Assembly (NCBI GenBank): GCA_027488815.1
Contig: JAIYAX010000001.1
Coordinates: forward strand, 62,001-126,000
Direction of reading: 5' to 3'
Length of the DNA stretch: 64,000 bases
Origin: Cytophagaceae bacterium
GTDB lineage: Bacteria; Bacteroidota; Bacteroidia; Cytophagales; JAIYAX01
Shown here: one piece after another, positions 18,736 through 27,931 of the stretch
Layout: every line of letters starts with the position of its first letter
How positions within the stretch are numbered: position 1 is the first letter of the stretch
Made by a program: the position numbers and the translations under genes
The notes under the pieces: model-generated
What the model saw: only the letters and a program-made list of their open reading frames with translations
Told to the model about the DNA's origin: nothing
The model's database searches: none

Positions 18736-19959
18736 ATGATGAATCGAAAAGATTTTCTTAAAAAAAGCTTGTTGGGTGCCAGTGCGCTTCCACTGCTAGG
18801 TAGTATGGCCTTGCCAGGGATTGCGACTACGCTTCCAGATAAGTATGGCTCAAATGCTCCTGTAAAAATCACAGCTGTGAAAGCGTATGTGATGAAAAAG
18901 GCATTGTATGTAAAAGTAGAAACCGATGCGGGTGTGTCGGGCTGGGGCGAAGGAAGCCATGACAACATCACTTTAACAGCACAGGCAATTGATCAATACA
19001 TTGCGCCCAAAGTAAAAGGTCGAGACCCTTTTCACTCCGAATACCTATGGCAATGGCTATACTTTAGCGAAGAAGATATTGGCCAGTCAGGATTATGGCC
19101 AGGAGCACTAGCAGGCTTTGACAATGCTCTATGGGATCTGAAAGGTAAATTACTTGGCCTTCCCGTACACAAGCTACTGGGAGGTGCCGGTATTGAAAAA
19201 GTAAAAGTGTATGGAAGTTTTGCCCGTGGTGAAGGTAAAAAGGTGCTTTCAGACCTTGAACTCGCCAAACAAGCCGAAACCTTCATTTCACAGGGGATCG
19301 ATACTCTAAAGCTGAGAATGCAAATAAGGCTTCTCAATGTGGATCCTGAGCCGGATCCAACATTTGAAACCATAAAGCAACTAAGGAAAGCCATAGGAGA
19401 CAATATCACTTTGTTTGTAGACTTTAACAATGGCTATCGGGCTTCAAAAGCAATCACATTAGCCAATAAACTGTATGAGTACTGCAACATAGCTGCAGTT
19501 GAAGAACCTGTAAGCTATCAGACTTATGATGACCTTGCCCAGGTAGTAGATGCTGTATCGATACCTGTAATGGCGGGTGAGCATGAATACAACCGCTGGC
19601 AATTTCGTGACCTGATTATAAGAGGAAAAGCGGATGTTCTAAACGTAGACCTTATCAAAGCAGGCGGGCTGTCAGAAAGTCTTAAAATAGCTCATATGGC
19701 TTCCGCTTTTGATAGGCCAGTGATGGTTCACAATGCAAGACCGACCTATTGCACTGCCACATCACTACAGTTGATAGCTGCTATTAGCAATTTAGCACGT
19801 GTACAAGAGTACACAGGCAGTCGTCCTGAATTAGAGCTTGGCAACCTCTTTCAAAACAGCATTGACTTTGCCAATGGCTACTTGAGCGTGCCACAGATAC
19901 CCGGCATGGGTCTCATTCCTGATGAACAAGCTATGGAAAAAAACAAACTCAATAAATAG
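18736..19959 (+). CDS. Enolase-superfamily (mandelate racemase group) dehydratase, exported
   Basis: 407 residues. A signal-type N-terminus (RKDFLKKSLLGASALPLLGS) precedes the enolase-superfamily capping domain and TIM barrel. Visible active-site residues: Lys in DTLKLRMQ (K-x-R rather than the usual K-x-K), metal ligands Asp in LFVDFNNG, Glu in VEEPVSY and Glu in AGEHEYN, and the His of VMVHNARP. The pattern is nearest to galactonate dehydratase-like members of the MR subgroup, which remove water from sugar acids. A twin-arginine pair is not present (RK), so the export route is uncertain. Substrate unknown, but uronic or aldonic acids are expected from the neighbours. Confidence 0.8.
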   Translation: MMNRKDFLKKSLLGASALPLLGSMALPGIATTLPDKYGSNAPVKITAVKAYVMKKALYVKVETDAGVSGWGEGSHDNITLTAQAIDQYIAPKVKGRDPFHSEYLWQWLYFSEEDIGQSGLWPGALAGFDNALWDLKGKLLGLPVHKLLGGAGIEKVKVYGSFARGEGKKVLSDLELAKQAETFISQGIDTLKLRMQIRLLNVDPEPDPTFETIKQLRKAIGDNITLFVDFNNGYRASKAITLANKLYEYCNIAAVEEPVSYQTYDDLAQVVDAVSIPVMAGEHEYNRWQFRDLIIRGKADVLNVDLIKAGGLSESLKIAHMASAFDRPVMVHNARPTYCTATSLQLIAAISNLARVQEYTGSRPELELGNLFQNSIDFANGYLSVPQIPGMGLIPDEQAMEKNKLNK

Positions 19960-19962
19960 CTC

Positions 19963-21360
19963 ATGCACTTCATACATGACCAATTTTTGCTGCCCAATGC
20001 AACTTCTCAACAGCTATACCACCGCTATGCTGCCTTAAGTCCAATTATCGATTACCATTGTCACCTCTCACCTAAAGACATAGCCGAAGACAGAAGATTT
20101 AATAACCTGACAGAAGCCTGGCTGGAGGGTGATCACTACAAATGGAGGGCAATGCGCACCTATGGCATCAGTGCGGATTACATCACTGGTAGCCGAAGTT
20201 CCTTTGAAAAATTCGAAAAGTGGGCTGAAGTAGTGCCCCATACGTTGCGTAATCCACTTTACCACTGGACACACCTTGAGCTAGCTCGCTATTTCGGCAT
20301 TTACGACCTGCTCAATATGGAAAATGCCAAGTACATTTATGATACAGCAAACGCCATTCTTCAAACACCTGCATACTCTGTAAGGGGTTTACTCAAGAAA
20401 ATGGGGGTACAGGTAGTGTGTACTACCGATGATCCTACTGATGATCTTTCTTACCACAGGTCGATTGCATCTTCAGATTTTGAGATTAAAGTATTGCCTG
20501 CTTTCAGGCCTGACAAAGTGCTTGCAACTGATCAGCCAGAATTGTTCAACGGCTGGGTAAACCGGCTCTATACCCTTTGTGAGCTCTCCATAAGCACCTT
20601 ATCGGACCTTATGGAATGCCTTGAAAAGCGAGTGTTGTTTTTCCATCAGCAGGGTTGCCGACTCAGTGATCATGGTCTGGAGTATGCCTATGCTTATTAT
20701 CCTCCTCAGCAAGACTGGGATCGCTTGGTGCTAGCCTTACGAAATGGTAGTAGCCTTAGCAAGTTGGAAAGTGAAGCTCTGAGAAGTGAAATTCTCTTTA
20801 GACTGTGTAAGCTATATCATAAGTATGGCTGGGTGCAGCAGTTCCATTTAGGAGCACTTCGAAACAACAACACCAGAATGCTGGAAACGCATGGGCCAGA
20901 CACAGGCTTTGACAGCATTGGAGACTTCGATCAAGCCACATCCCTAAGTGCATTGCTCAACCGACTTGATAAAGACAACGCTCTGGCGCCAAGCATTCTT
21001 TATAACCTAAACCCAGCTGACAATGAAGTATTTGCAACTATGACGGGCAACTTCAACGATGGCAGCATCAAAGGGAAGATACAGTACGGTTCTGGCTGGT
21101 GGTTTCTGGATCAAAAGGACGGAATGACCAAACAACTTAATGCACTCTCTAACATGGGGCTGCTTTCCTGCTTTGTAGGTATGCTTACTGATAGCCGCAG
21201 TTTTCTCTCCTATCCAAGGCATGAATACTTCCGTAGAGTACTCTGCCGTCTGCTGGGCGAGGAAATAGAAGCCGGAGAACTACCTCGTGATATAGACTTA
21301 ATCGGCAACATGGTTCAAGACATCTGCTTTCGTAATGCGAAAGCTTATTTTAAATTCTAA
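19963..21360 (+). CDS. uxaC: Uronate isomerase
   Basis: 465 residues, normal length. It converts D-galacturonate to tagaturonate and D-glucuronate to fructuronate, the entry step for both arms. Motifs of the family are intact: IDYHCHLSPKDIAEDRRFNNL with the metal-binding His-x-His, VCTTDDPTDDL, KVLPAFRPD, FHLGALRNNNTRM, and LSYPRHEYFRRVLCRLLGEE near the end. It starts 3 nt after the preceding stop. Confidence 0.98.
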   Translation: MHFIHDQFLLPNATSQQLYHRYAALSPIIDYHCHLSPKDIAEDRRFNNLTEAWLEGDHYKWRAMRTYGISADYITGSRSSFEKFEKWAEVVPHTLRNPLYHWTHLELARYFGIYDLLNMENAKYIYDTANAILQTPAYSVRGLLKKMGVQVVCTTDDPTDDLSYHRSIASSDFEIKVLPAFRPDKVLATDQPELFNGWVNRLYTLCELSISTLSDLMECLEKRVLFFHQQGCRLSDHGLEYAYAYYPPQQDWDRLVLALRNGSSLSKLESEALRSEILFRLCKLYHKYGWVQQFHLGALRNNNTRMLETHGPDTGFDSIGDFDQATSLSALLNRLDKDNALAPSILYNLNPADNEVFATMTGNFNDGSIKGKIQYGSGWWFLDQKDGMTKQLNALSNMGLLSCFVGMLTDSRSFLSYPRHEYFRRVLCRLLGEEIEAGELPRDIDLIGNMVQDICFRNAKAYFKF

Positions 21361-21390
21361 TTCATTGTATCCCAAACGAAACATTTATAC

Positions 21391-22434
21391 ATGACCCAAG
21401 GAAAAACAGTAGTCACATTCGGAGAAATCATGTTAAGGCTTTCTACGCCTGGTTTTCAACGCATTCAACAGGCCAATCACTTCAATGTGCATTTTGGAGG
21501 GGGTGAAGCCAATGTTGCGGTATCACTTGCCAACTATGGAGTAAATACTCAATTTGTTACCCGCCTTCCAGACAATGATGTTGGAGCTTATGCAAGGAAA
21601 ACTCTTCATTTCTACGGTGTTGGTACACAGCACGTTCAAATCGGAGGTGAAAGACTAGGCATATATTTTCTCGAGACAGGAGCTGTTGCACGAGCCAGTA
21701 AAGTGATTTATGACAGGGCTTATTCAGCCATCTCAACTATAAAACCTGGAATGGTACCCTGGAAGGAAGTTTTCAAAAATGCTTCATGGTTTCACTGGAC
21801 AGGTATCACACCTGCTCTTTCCCAAAGTGCAGCTGATGCTTGTCTGGAAGCCATTCAGGTAGCCAATGAAATGGGTGTTACCGTGAGTTGTGATCTCAAC
21901 TTCCGGAAAAATTTGTGGAAATACGGTAAAAAAGCAGGTGAGGTAATGCCTGAACTTGTAGCCGGATGCGACATTATTCTGGGTAACGAAGAAGATGCTG
22001 AGACTGTATTTGACATTAAACCAGAAGGATATGATGTTACCAAGGGTCATGCTTCAGCTGATGAGTTTCGTTCGGTATGCGCTCAGTTGATGCAGAAATT
22101 TTCCCGAGCTAAAAAAGTGATCATCACACTAAGAGGATCAGTAAGTGCATCGCATAACACATGGAGTGGTGTGTTATTCAATGGTAACCAATTGTATGAA
22201 ACAGCCACTTATCCTATAACGCATATTGTAGATAGGGTTGGTGGGGGCGACAGCTTTATGGGTGGGCTTATTTATGGACTTATGCAATATCCAGGTGATG
22301 ATCAAAAAGCACTTGATTTTGCAGTTGCAGCCAGTTGTCTCAAGCACACCATTGAGGGTGACTTCAATCAGGTAACTACGGATGAAGTAGTCAAGCTGAT
22401 GAGCGGAGACGCCTCAGGCAGAGTATCCAGATGA
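21391..22434 (+). CDS. kdgK: 2-keto-3-deoxygluconate kinase (PfkB family)
   Basis: 347 residues. It phosphorylates KDG to 2-keto-3-deoxy-6-phosphogluconate. The N-terminal FGEIMLRLSTPGFQRI and GGGEANVAVSLANYG are typical of KDG kinases; the C-terminal PfkB signature DRVGGGDSFMGGLIYG carries the anion hole and the catalytic Asp. It is in the middle of the operon and feeds the aldolase gene 17 bp downstream. Confidence 0.95.
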   Translation: MTQGKTVVTFGEIMLRLSTPGFQRIQQANHFNVHFGGGEANVAVSLANYGVNTQFVTRLPDNDVGAYARKTLHFYGVGTQHVQIGGERLGIYFLETGAVARASKVIYDRAYSAISTIKPGMVPWKEVFKNASWFHWTGITPALSQSAADACLEAIQVANEMGVTVSCDLNFRKNLWKYGKKAGEVMPELVAGCDIILGNEEDAETVFDIKPEGYDVTKGHASADEFRSVCAQLMQKFSRAKKVIITLRGSVSASHNTWSGVLFNGNQLYETATYPITHIVDRVGGGDSFMGGLIYGLMQYPGDDQKALDFAVAASCLKHTIEGDFNQVTTDEVVKLMSGDASGRVSR

Positions 22435-22451
22435 CCAAGAACTAAACAGAT

Positions 22452-23129
22452 ATGGCTAGATTTTCACGCATTCAAACCGCTCTTGCAATGGCGGATACTG
22501 GGTTAGTTCCAGTGTTTTACCATACCGACTATTCTGTGTGCCTTGATGTAGTTCGTGCCTGCTACAAAGGTGGAGTGAGGGTATTTGAGTTCACCAATAG
22601 AGGTGATTTTGCACATGAATTATTTGGCAGGCTTATCAAAGAAGCACAATCAGAAATGCCGGAGCTGCTACTTGGTGTAGGAAGCATACAGGATGAAGGT
22701 ACAGCAGCACTTTATATTCAATGCGGTGCACAATTCATCGTAGCCCCTTCCTTAAATCCTGCTGTAGCCAGAGTATGCAATAGGCGAAAAGTACTTTGGG
22801 TACCCGGATGTGGCAGCGTGAGTGAAATAGGGCAGGCTGAAGAACTGGGGGCAGAAATTGTAAAGATCTTCCCAGGGGCACAAGTTGGAGGACCAAAGTT
22901 TGTTGAGGCAGTAAAAGGTCCAATGCCTTGGACGAGCATCATGCCAACAGGTGGAGTAGAACCCAATGAGGCCAGTTTAAAGCCCTGGTTTTTGGCAGGT
23001 GTCACATGTGTAGGGATCGGTAGTCAGCTCATAACCAAAGAGGTCATTGCCCGCAATGATTGGAATGGCCTCAGCAATTCAGTAAAAGAGTGCCTTAACC
23101 TGATCAGTAGTTTTCAAAATAAGGCTTGA
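22452..23129 (+). CDS. eda: KDPG aldolase
   Basis: 225 residues. It cleaves 2-keto-3-deoxy-6-phosphogluconate into pyruvate and glyceraldehyde-3-phosphate. The class-I aldolase Lys is in EIVKIFPGAQVGGPKFV; the Glu of the site is in GGVRVFEFTNRG, and SIMPTGGVEPNEA holds the phosphate. It ends the Ashwell route. Five bases separate it from the next gene. Confidence 0.96.
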   Translation: MARFSRIQTALAMADTGLVPVFYHTDYSVCLDVVRACYKGGVRVFEFTNRGDFAHELFGRLIKEAQSEMPELLLGVGSIQDEGTAALYIQCGAQFIVAPSLNPAVARVCNRRKVLWVPGCGSVSEIGQAEELGAEIVKIFPGAQVGGPKFVEAVKGPMPWTSIMPTGGVEPNEASLKPWFLAGVTCVGIGSQLITKEVIARNDWNGLSNSVKECLNLISSFQNKA

Positions 23130-23133
23130 AACC

Positions 23134-24396
23134 ATGTCTTCGAGCAGAAGAAACTTTATTCAAACGTGTAGCTTAGCAGGTATTTCCACCATTTTACCTT
23201 GGTCCGCTTACGGCAAGCCGACAGAGGAATTAAGTGAACGATATAAGCGGCTTGATGAGGCATTGGTGAAACCGGTTCTGCTTCTTCAAGACTTTAAAAG
23301 TCCTGTTATCATCGAGTCGGTAGATCTGCTCAGGTTCAAAGAAAGTTTCATTTGCAGAGTACGCTCAAAAGAAGGTGCAGAAGGTATATGCATTTGCAAC
23401 AATGATCAGATGCTTAGCCTTTATGCCTTTTTCGTGCATAGGGTTGCTCCCTTTTTTATCGGAAAAGATGCTCTTATGCTTGAGCAACTTATCGAGGAAG
23501 TATATGTGCATGAAAGCAATTACAAATTCCAAAGCCCCGCCCTGTGGTTGCCGGTGGCCACCTTGGAGTTCGCTGTGTTGGATTTATTGGGGAAAATTGC
23601 TCAAAAGCCTATTTGGGCACTGCTGGGGGCACTCGAGCGTAAGTCGGTTCATGTATATAGAGCTACCAATTATAGGGGGTTGAGTGCAGAAAGCTCCATA
23701 GAAAAGATAAAAAACGTAGTGGCTGAGACAGATGCAAAAGCCGTAAAGTTCAAAATAGGTGGTCGTATGAGTCAGAACAGGGACTTTCCAGCAGACCGCA
23801 CTGAAAAACTCATACCGCTCATGCGTGAGACCTTTGGAAATGAGATGGTCATCTATGCAGACAGTAATGGCTCTTACGATGTATCTGAAGCTGTTCGAAT
23901 TGGCAGGCTATTGGAAGAATACAATATCGCATTCTATGAAGAACCGGTACCTTTTGATTGGTACCAGGAAACAAAAGAAGTCAAAAGAAACTTGCGGATA
24001 CCCGTTGCAGGAGGTGAGCAGGAAGGTAGCTTACGCAATTTTCGCTGGTTGATCGCTGAAAATGCACTTGATGTTTTGCAGCCTGACCTATTTTATTTTG
24101 GAGGAATGGTTCGATCCATGAAAGTGGCACGAATGGCATCTGCTTTGGGGAAAGTATGTACCCCACATATCAGCGGAAATGGAGTTGGCTACCTCTATAT
24201 GTTACATTTCGTTGCTGCATGCCCCAATGCAGGCCCCTTTCATGAATTCAAGGGCTTTTCAAAAGACCTCCCATTGGAAGCACCCGAAGAGGTAACTAGT
24301 ACTATCAAGGGCGAAGTACAAGTACCAAAGGGCTCCGGACTGGGGGTAAATTTGGACAAAGACTTTTTAGCAAAACATACAGTGATAAAGCCGTAG
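23134..24396 (+). CDS. Second enolase-superfamily enzyme, Tat-type signal
   Basis: 420 residues. The N-terminus SSSRRNFIQTCSLAG is a good twin-arginine motif, so it is probably moved folded to the periplasm. The barrel has a complete MR-subgroup site: KFK (AVKFKIGG), Asp in IYADSNGSYD, Glu in YEEPVPF, Glu in AGGEQEG and His in TPHISGNG. Glucarate-type members lack this His position; this set fits acid-sugar dehydratases or racemases/epimerases. It differs strongly from the enzyme at 18736, so it is a separate activity rather than a recent duplicate. It is the last catabolic gene before the inserted RloA/RloB pair. Substrate unknown. Confidence 0.8.
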   Translation: MSSSRRNFIQTCSLAGISTILPWSAYGKPTEELSERYKRLDEALVKPVLLLQDFKSPVIIESVDLLRFKESFICRVRSKEGAEGICICNNDQMLSLYAFFVHRVAPFFIGKDALMLEQLIEEVYVHESNYKFQSPALWLPVATLEFAVLDLLGKIAQKPIWALLGALERKSVHVYRATNYRGLSAESSIEKIKNVVAETDAKAVKFKIGGRMSQNRDFPADRTEKLIPLMRETFGNEMVIYADSNGSYDVSEAVRIGRLLEEYNIAFYEEPVPFDWYQETKEVKRNLRIPVAGGEQEGSLRNFRWLIAENALDVLQPDLFYFGGMVRSMKVARMASALGKVCTPHISGNGVGYLYMLHFVAACPNAGPFHEFKGFSKDLPLEAPEEVTSTIKGEVQVPKGSGLGVNLDKDFLAKHTVIKP

Positions 24397-24486
24397 TTAT
24401 TGGTTCAATTAGGTCATTTTTACATGTTCTTATTGTTTTAGATGTGATTTATTCACAATATTGCACAACATTTTAGGGTTCACAAT

Positions 24487-25869
24487 ATGCTCCTTCGATT
24501 TGGAATTGAGAATTTTTTGTCTTTCAAAGGCAAGCAAATCTTTTCGTTGCTCCCGGGTAAGTCAACCCTAAAAGCTGAACATAAGTCAACAAGTATAAAT
24601 GGAGTATCTGCACTCAAGATTGCCGCAGTATATGGTGCTAACGCCTCAGGCAAGTCAAATCTGATCAAAGCGATTGACTTTGGTCGGGAGAAAGTACTAA
24701 AAGGTACTGGACCTGAGCAACTGATCACCTCCGATTTTTTTAAACTTGATGTAGGATATAATGGGAAACCTGTTGTCATCGAGTATGAATTCGCTCATAA
24801 AGGACATAATTACGCTTACGGATTTAAGGCAAGTAGTAGAGAAGTACTTAGCGAATGGTTGTACTTGCTTCGAAAGACATCACAAACTAAAGTTTTTGAA
24901 CGCAGCAACACGATTGATTTTGACTTGAGTTATCTGCTCAAAAAAAATAAACATAAAAAACAAGCTCAGTACATCGAATTTGTTTCCAAGAGTACTCCAA
25001 GAAATCAACTTTTTTTGACACAAATTATAAATACGAATATGAATGATCATGTCTCGGATATATCTGAGCTGCATGATGCTTTAGATTGGTTTCGAAATGC
25101 ACTTACAGTTGTTTATCCTGGTTCAAAAAACGTTCACAAACATTTTGAACTCAATGACAATACAGACCTCAAACAGGTATTCCTTGAGATGTTAGATTAT
25201 TTCGACACAGGTATTGACGGAATTGAGTTTGAAGAAGTAGATTTCGATAAATCAGACATTCCTGACACAGTTAAGAATGAACTAATGCAGATATTATTAA
25301 ATGATAAATCTGAAAAAACAAGTACTTTTTTAGCTAATCCAAATGAAGACAAGTATTACATTGTTTCAAAAGGAACGAACCAATTACTCACTGCAAAAAT
25401 ATTAAAAACAATACACAAAGTTTCGGGTGGAACATCAGAATTGTTTGATTTGGCACATGAGTCTGATGGCACTCGTCGAATGATGGATTTGATCCCTTTG
25501 GTGATTGATTTTTACAAAGGAGGAAATGTATTTGTTGTAGATGAAATAGAGCGTAGCCTTCACCCTAATTTGGTAAAAGATCTTTTGGATTTTATATTGG
25601 AAAGGTGTTCAAATATTAACAGTCAACTCATTTTTTCAACTCATGAGGCTACACTTATGACTCAGAAAGTATTGAGAAAAGATGAAATTTGGTTTTCGGT
25701 AAAAAATGAAGAAGGAGCTACTCAACTGCATTCGCTTGAAGACTACACCGTTCGATTTGACAAGGAACTTATGAAAGACTATTTACTTGGTCGGTACAAA
25801 GGAGTCCCAAGATTAGGAAACAGACGTAATTTGTCTGTTTTGCCTAAAATTCAAGAGGATTATGCCTAG
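24487..25869 (+). CDS. RloA-like AAA ATPase (AAA15/OLD-type ABC ATPase)
   Basis: 460 residues. Walker A is GANASGKS at 50-57, preceded by RFGIENFLSFKGKQ, the typical start of AAA15 proteins; Walker B is FVVDEIERSLHP, and the sensor His follows in FSTHEATLM. Such ATPases pair with a TOPRIM-type nuclease in defence systems (AbiL, and related to PARIS AriA/AriB). The next gene, overlapping at the end, is a RloB remnant. The ATPase itself is intact. The segment is visibly more AT-rich than its neighbours and splits the uronate operon between the second enolase-type gene and the transporter, so it is probably a recent insertion (inference). Confidence 0.88.
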   Translation: MLLRFGIENFLSFKGKQIFSLLPGKSTLKAEHKSTSINGVSALKIAAVYGANASGKSNLIKAIDFGREKVLKGTGPEQLITSDFFKLDVGYNGKPVVIEYEFAHKGHNYAYGFKASSREVLSEWLYLLRKTSQTKVFERSNTIDFDLSYLLKKNKHKKQAQYIEFVSKSTPRNQLFLTQIINTNMNDHVSDISELHDALDWFRNALTVVYPGSKNVHKHFELNDNTDLKQVFLEMLDYFDTGIDGIEFEEVDFDKSDIPDTVKNELMQILLNDKSEKTSTFLANPNEDKYYIVSKGTNQLLTAKILKTIHKVSGGTSELFDLAHESDGTRRMMDLIPLVIDFYKGGNVFVVDEIERSLHPNLVKDLLDFILERCSNINSQLIFSTHEATLMTQKVLRKDEIWFSVKNEEGATQLHSLEDYTVRFDKELMKDYLLGRYKGVPRLGNRRNLSVLPKIQEDYA

Positions 25870-26530
25870 AGAGTTTATCCCGCTTGTAAGAAAAGGCGGT
25901 TTTTTGGAGGCCGAAAAACTCTATGTATTATCGTATGAAGGTACTCTTACAGAGAAGAAATACTTTGAAGATTTTTGAAAATCACCCTATTTCAATTCCA
26001 TCGGTTTGATAGAATTCATTTCCTTAAAAAGACCAAAGAACAGATGATCAGACCCAATTAGCGTAAAGAGACTTTTAAAGGAAGCGAAAGAAGATTATCC
26101 ATTTAGACAAACAGATGAGTTTTGGCTGATCATTGATAGGGATCATTGGGAGAAAGATCATCATCATGATTTTAATTAATTGGTTATAGATTGTAACAAA
26201 GAAGGAAACTTTTTCCTTGCAGTTAGCAATCCATGTTTTGAAATTTGGCTACTGTTGCACAGGACGTCTTTGAAGAAATGTTCTGAAGAAGAGATATCCG
26301 ATCTATTGATTAATAGAAAAATCTCGATCAGAAAACATTTTATTGATTTAGTTCTAGCCAAAGCGATTGGAAAAGACTACAACAAAGTAGCTAACCCCAA
26401 TGATTTTTTACCCTTTCTGCAGGATGCTATTACATATGCCAAGGAATTGGATGTTAATCAAGAGGATTACCCCGGTTCAATTGGCTCTCATGTATACAAG
26501 CTCATGGAGAAGCTGGCAGTAAGCCGATAA
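25862..26530 (+). pseudogene. RloB-like TOPRIM nuclease, three in-frame stop codons
   Basis: A single frame of 222 codons starts with MPREFIPLVRKGG and overlaps the end of the ATPase gene by 8 nt. It is broken at codon 39 (TGA, 25976-25978), codon 62 (TGA, 26045-26047) and codon 106 (TAA, 26177-26179), but no frameshift is needed to reach the natural end. RloB features persist across the stops: YEGTLTEKKYF (TOPRIM Glu), FWLIIDRDHW (DxD), and FFLAVSNPCFEIWLLLH. The last part could restart at a TTG at 26180. The most likely reading is a dying partner gene; sequencing error or recoding at the stops is less likely but not excluded. Confidence 0.8.
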
Positions 26531-26594
26531 GATCCCTGATTTACCGTAAGGGGACAGGCTCTGTTCTGCGTCTTTGAAATCATACACCTTCTTC

Positions 26595-27929
26595 ATGGCC
26601 AATATACCTGCATCTATTCATAACAACATACCCCGTTTTCGCTGGCGTATTTGTGCCTTACTCTTTTTTGCAACCACGATCAACTATATCGATCGCAATG
26701 TACTGTCTTTCATCATGTTGGATATGCGTTTCAAAGCAGAGATGTTGGGATTGGAAGTAGGCAGCATACTTAGCCCTGCACATGAGGCTGAATTCAAAGC
26801 CAATATGGGGTATATAGATGCAGCATTTAAGGGTGCTTATGCACTTGGGTTTCTTATGATGGGTTGGTTCATTGATAAAGTGGGTACCCGAATAGGGTAT
26901 GCAATTTCAATTGGAGTATGGGTACTTTCCGCCATTTCACACGCTTTTGTCTCAGGGTTTGCAGGATTAAGAAACGCCCGAATGATGTTGGGGATTGGTG
27001 AGTCTGGTAATTTCCCCTCTGCAATCAAAACAGTAGCCGAATGGTTTCCTCAAAAAGAACGTTCTCTTGCCGTAGGCATTTTCAATGCAGGGGCTAACAT
27101 CGGAATTATTGCAACCGCCTTTTCAGTACCTCTTCTCTTTAATGCTTTTGGCTGGAGAACTACTTTTTTAGTCACAAGTTCTTTAGGATTTCTATTGTTA
27201 CTGCTTTGGCTTAAGATTTACCGCAAACCGGAAGAACACCCCTTACTTAGTAATACTGAGCTTGAGTACATAAAGGAGGGAAGAGCAATGTCAAGTGCTC
27301 GAATTCCCTGGTTACAACTTCTCCCATACCGTCAGACCTGGGCATTTGCCACAGCTAAATTTTGTACCGATTGCATTTGGTGGTTCTATGTATTTTGGTT
27401 GCCCAGCTTTTTTGCAGACAATGCGTACTTTAGACTTGATCTCAAAACAATCGGCATTCCATTTCTGGTCATTTATCTGGTTTCGGATGGAGGCAGTATC
27501 CTTTTTGGTTGGGTTTCCAGCAACCTGATCAGCAGAGGCTGGTCAGTAAACAGTGCTCGTAAAACAACAATGCTGCTTTGTGCGCTATGCGTTACCCCTA
27601 TCTTTTTTGCATCCTATACTTCCAATCTGGTAGTTGCAGTTGCGTTGATAGCCCTCGCCGCAGCGGCTCATCAGGGTTGGTCAGCGAATCTGTTTACAAC
27701 AGTATCTGATATGTTTCCCGGGCATGCTGTAGGCTCTGTAGTTGGTATTGGAGGTATGTTTGGTGCAATTGGAGGCATGCTGTTTTCAGCAGGTTCCGGC
27801 CTTATCATAGGTTCTGAGAAAAACTACCTGCCTCTTTTTCTAATTGCCTCAGTTGCTTATCTCTTTGCCCTTATCCTGATGCACCTTTGGGTACCCAATA
27901 TCGACCGATTCAAGGTGAAAGAAGTTTAA
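26595..27929 (+). CDS. exuT: MFS hexuronate transporter (ExuT-like)
   Basis: About 444 residues with 12 predicted membrane helices. The N-terminal RWRICALLFFATTINYIDRNVLSF is the signature of the anion:cation/ExuT branch of the major facilitator superfamily, and GESGNFPSAIKTVAEWFPQKERS after helix 4 is equally typical. A stretch of about 35 residues between helices 1 and 2 is longer than in E. coli ExuT. It probably imports galacturonate and glucuronate with protons. The start at 26595 (MANIPAS) is preferred; a TTG at 26574 in frame would add seven residues. It precedes the GH28 gene by 2 nt, and belongs to the operon despite the RloA/RloB insertion. Confidence 0.9.
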   Translation: MANIPASIHNNIPRFRWRICALLFFATTINYIDRNVLSFIMLDMRFKAEMLGLEVGSILSPAHEAEFKANMGYIDAAFKGAYALGFLMMGWFIDKVGTRIGYAISIGVWVLSAISHAFVSGFAGLRNARMMLGIGESGNFPSAIKTVAEWFPQKERSLAVGIFNAGANIGIIATAFSVPLLFNAFGWRTTFLVTSSLGFLLLLLWLKIYRKPEEHPLLSNTELEYIKEGRAMSSARIPWLQLLPYRQTWAFATAKFCTDCIWWFYVFWLPSFFADNAYFRLDLKTIGIPFLVIYLVSDGGSILFGWVSSNLISRGWSVNSARKTTMLLCALCVTPIFFASYTSNLVVAVALIALAAAAHQGWSANLFTTVSDMFPGHAVGSVVGIGGMFGAIGGMLFSAGSGLIIGSEKNYLPLFLIASVAYLFALILMHLWVPNIDRFKVKEV

Positions 27930-27931
27930 GG

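Noticed and set aside
25862-26530. Programmed stop-codon readthrough of RloB
   Set aside because: Needs three events at two kinds of stop codon; no hairpin or selenocysteine-type element was noticed, so nonsense decay is simpler.
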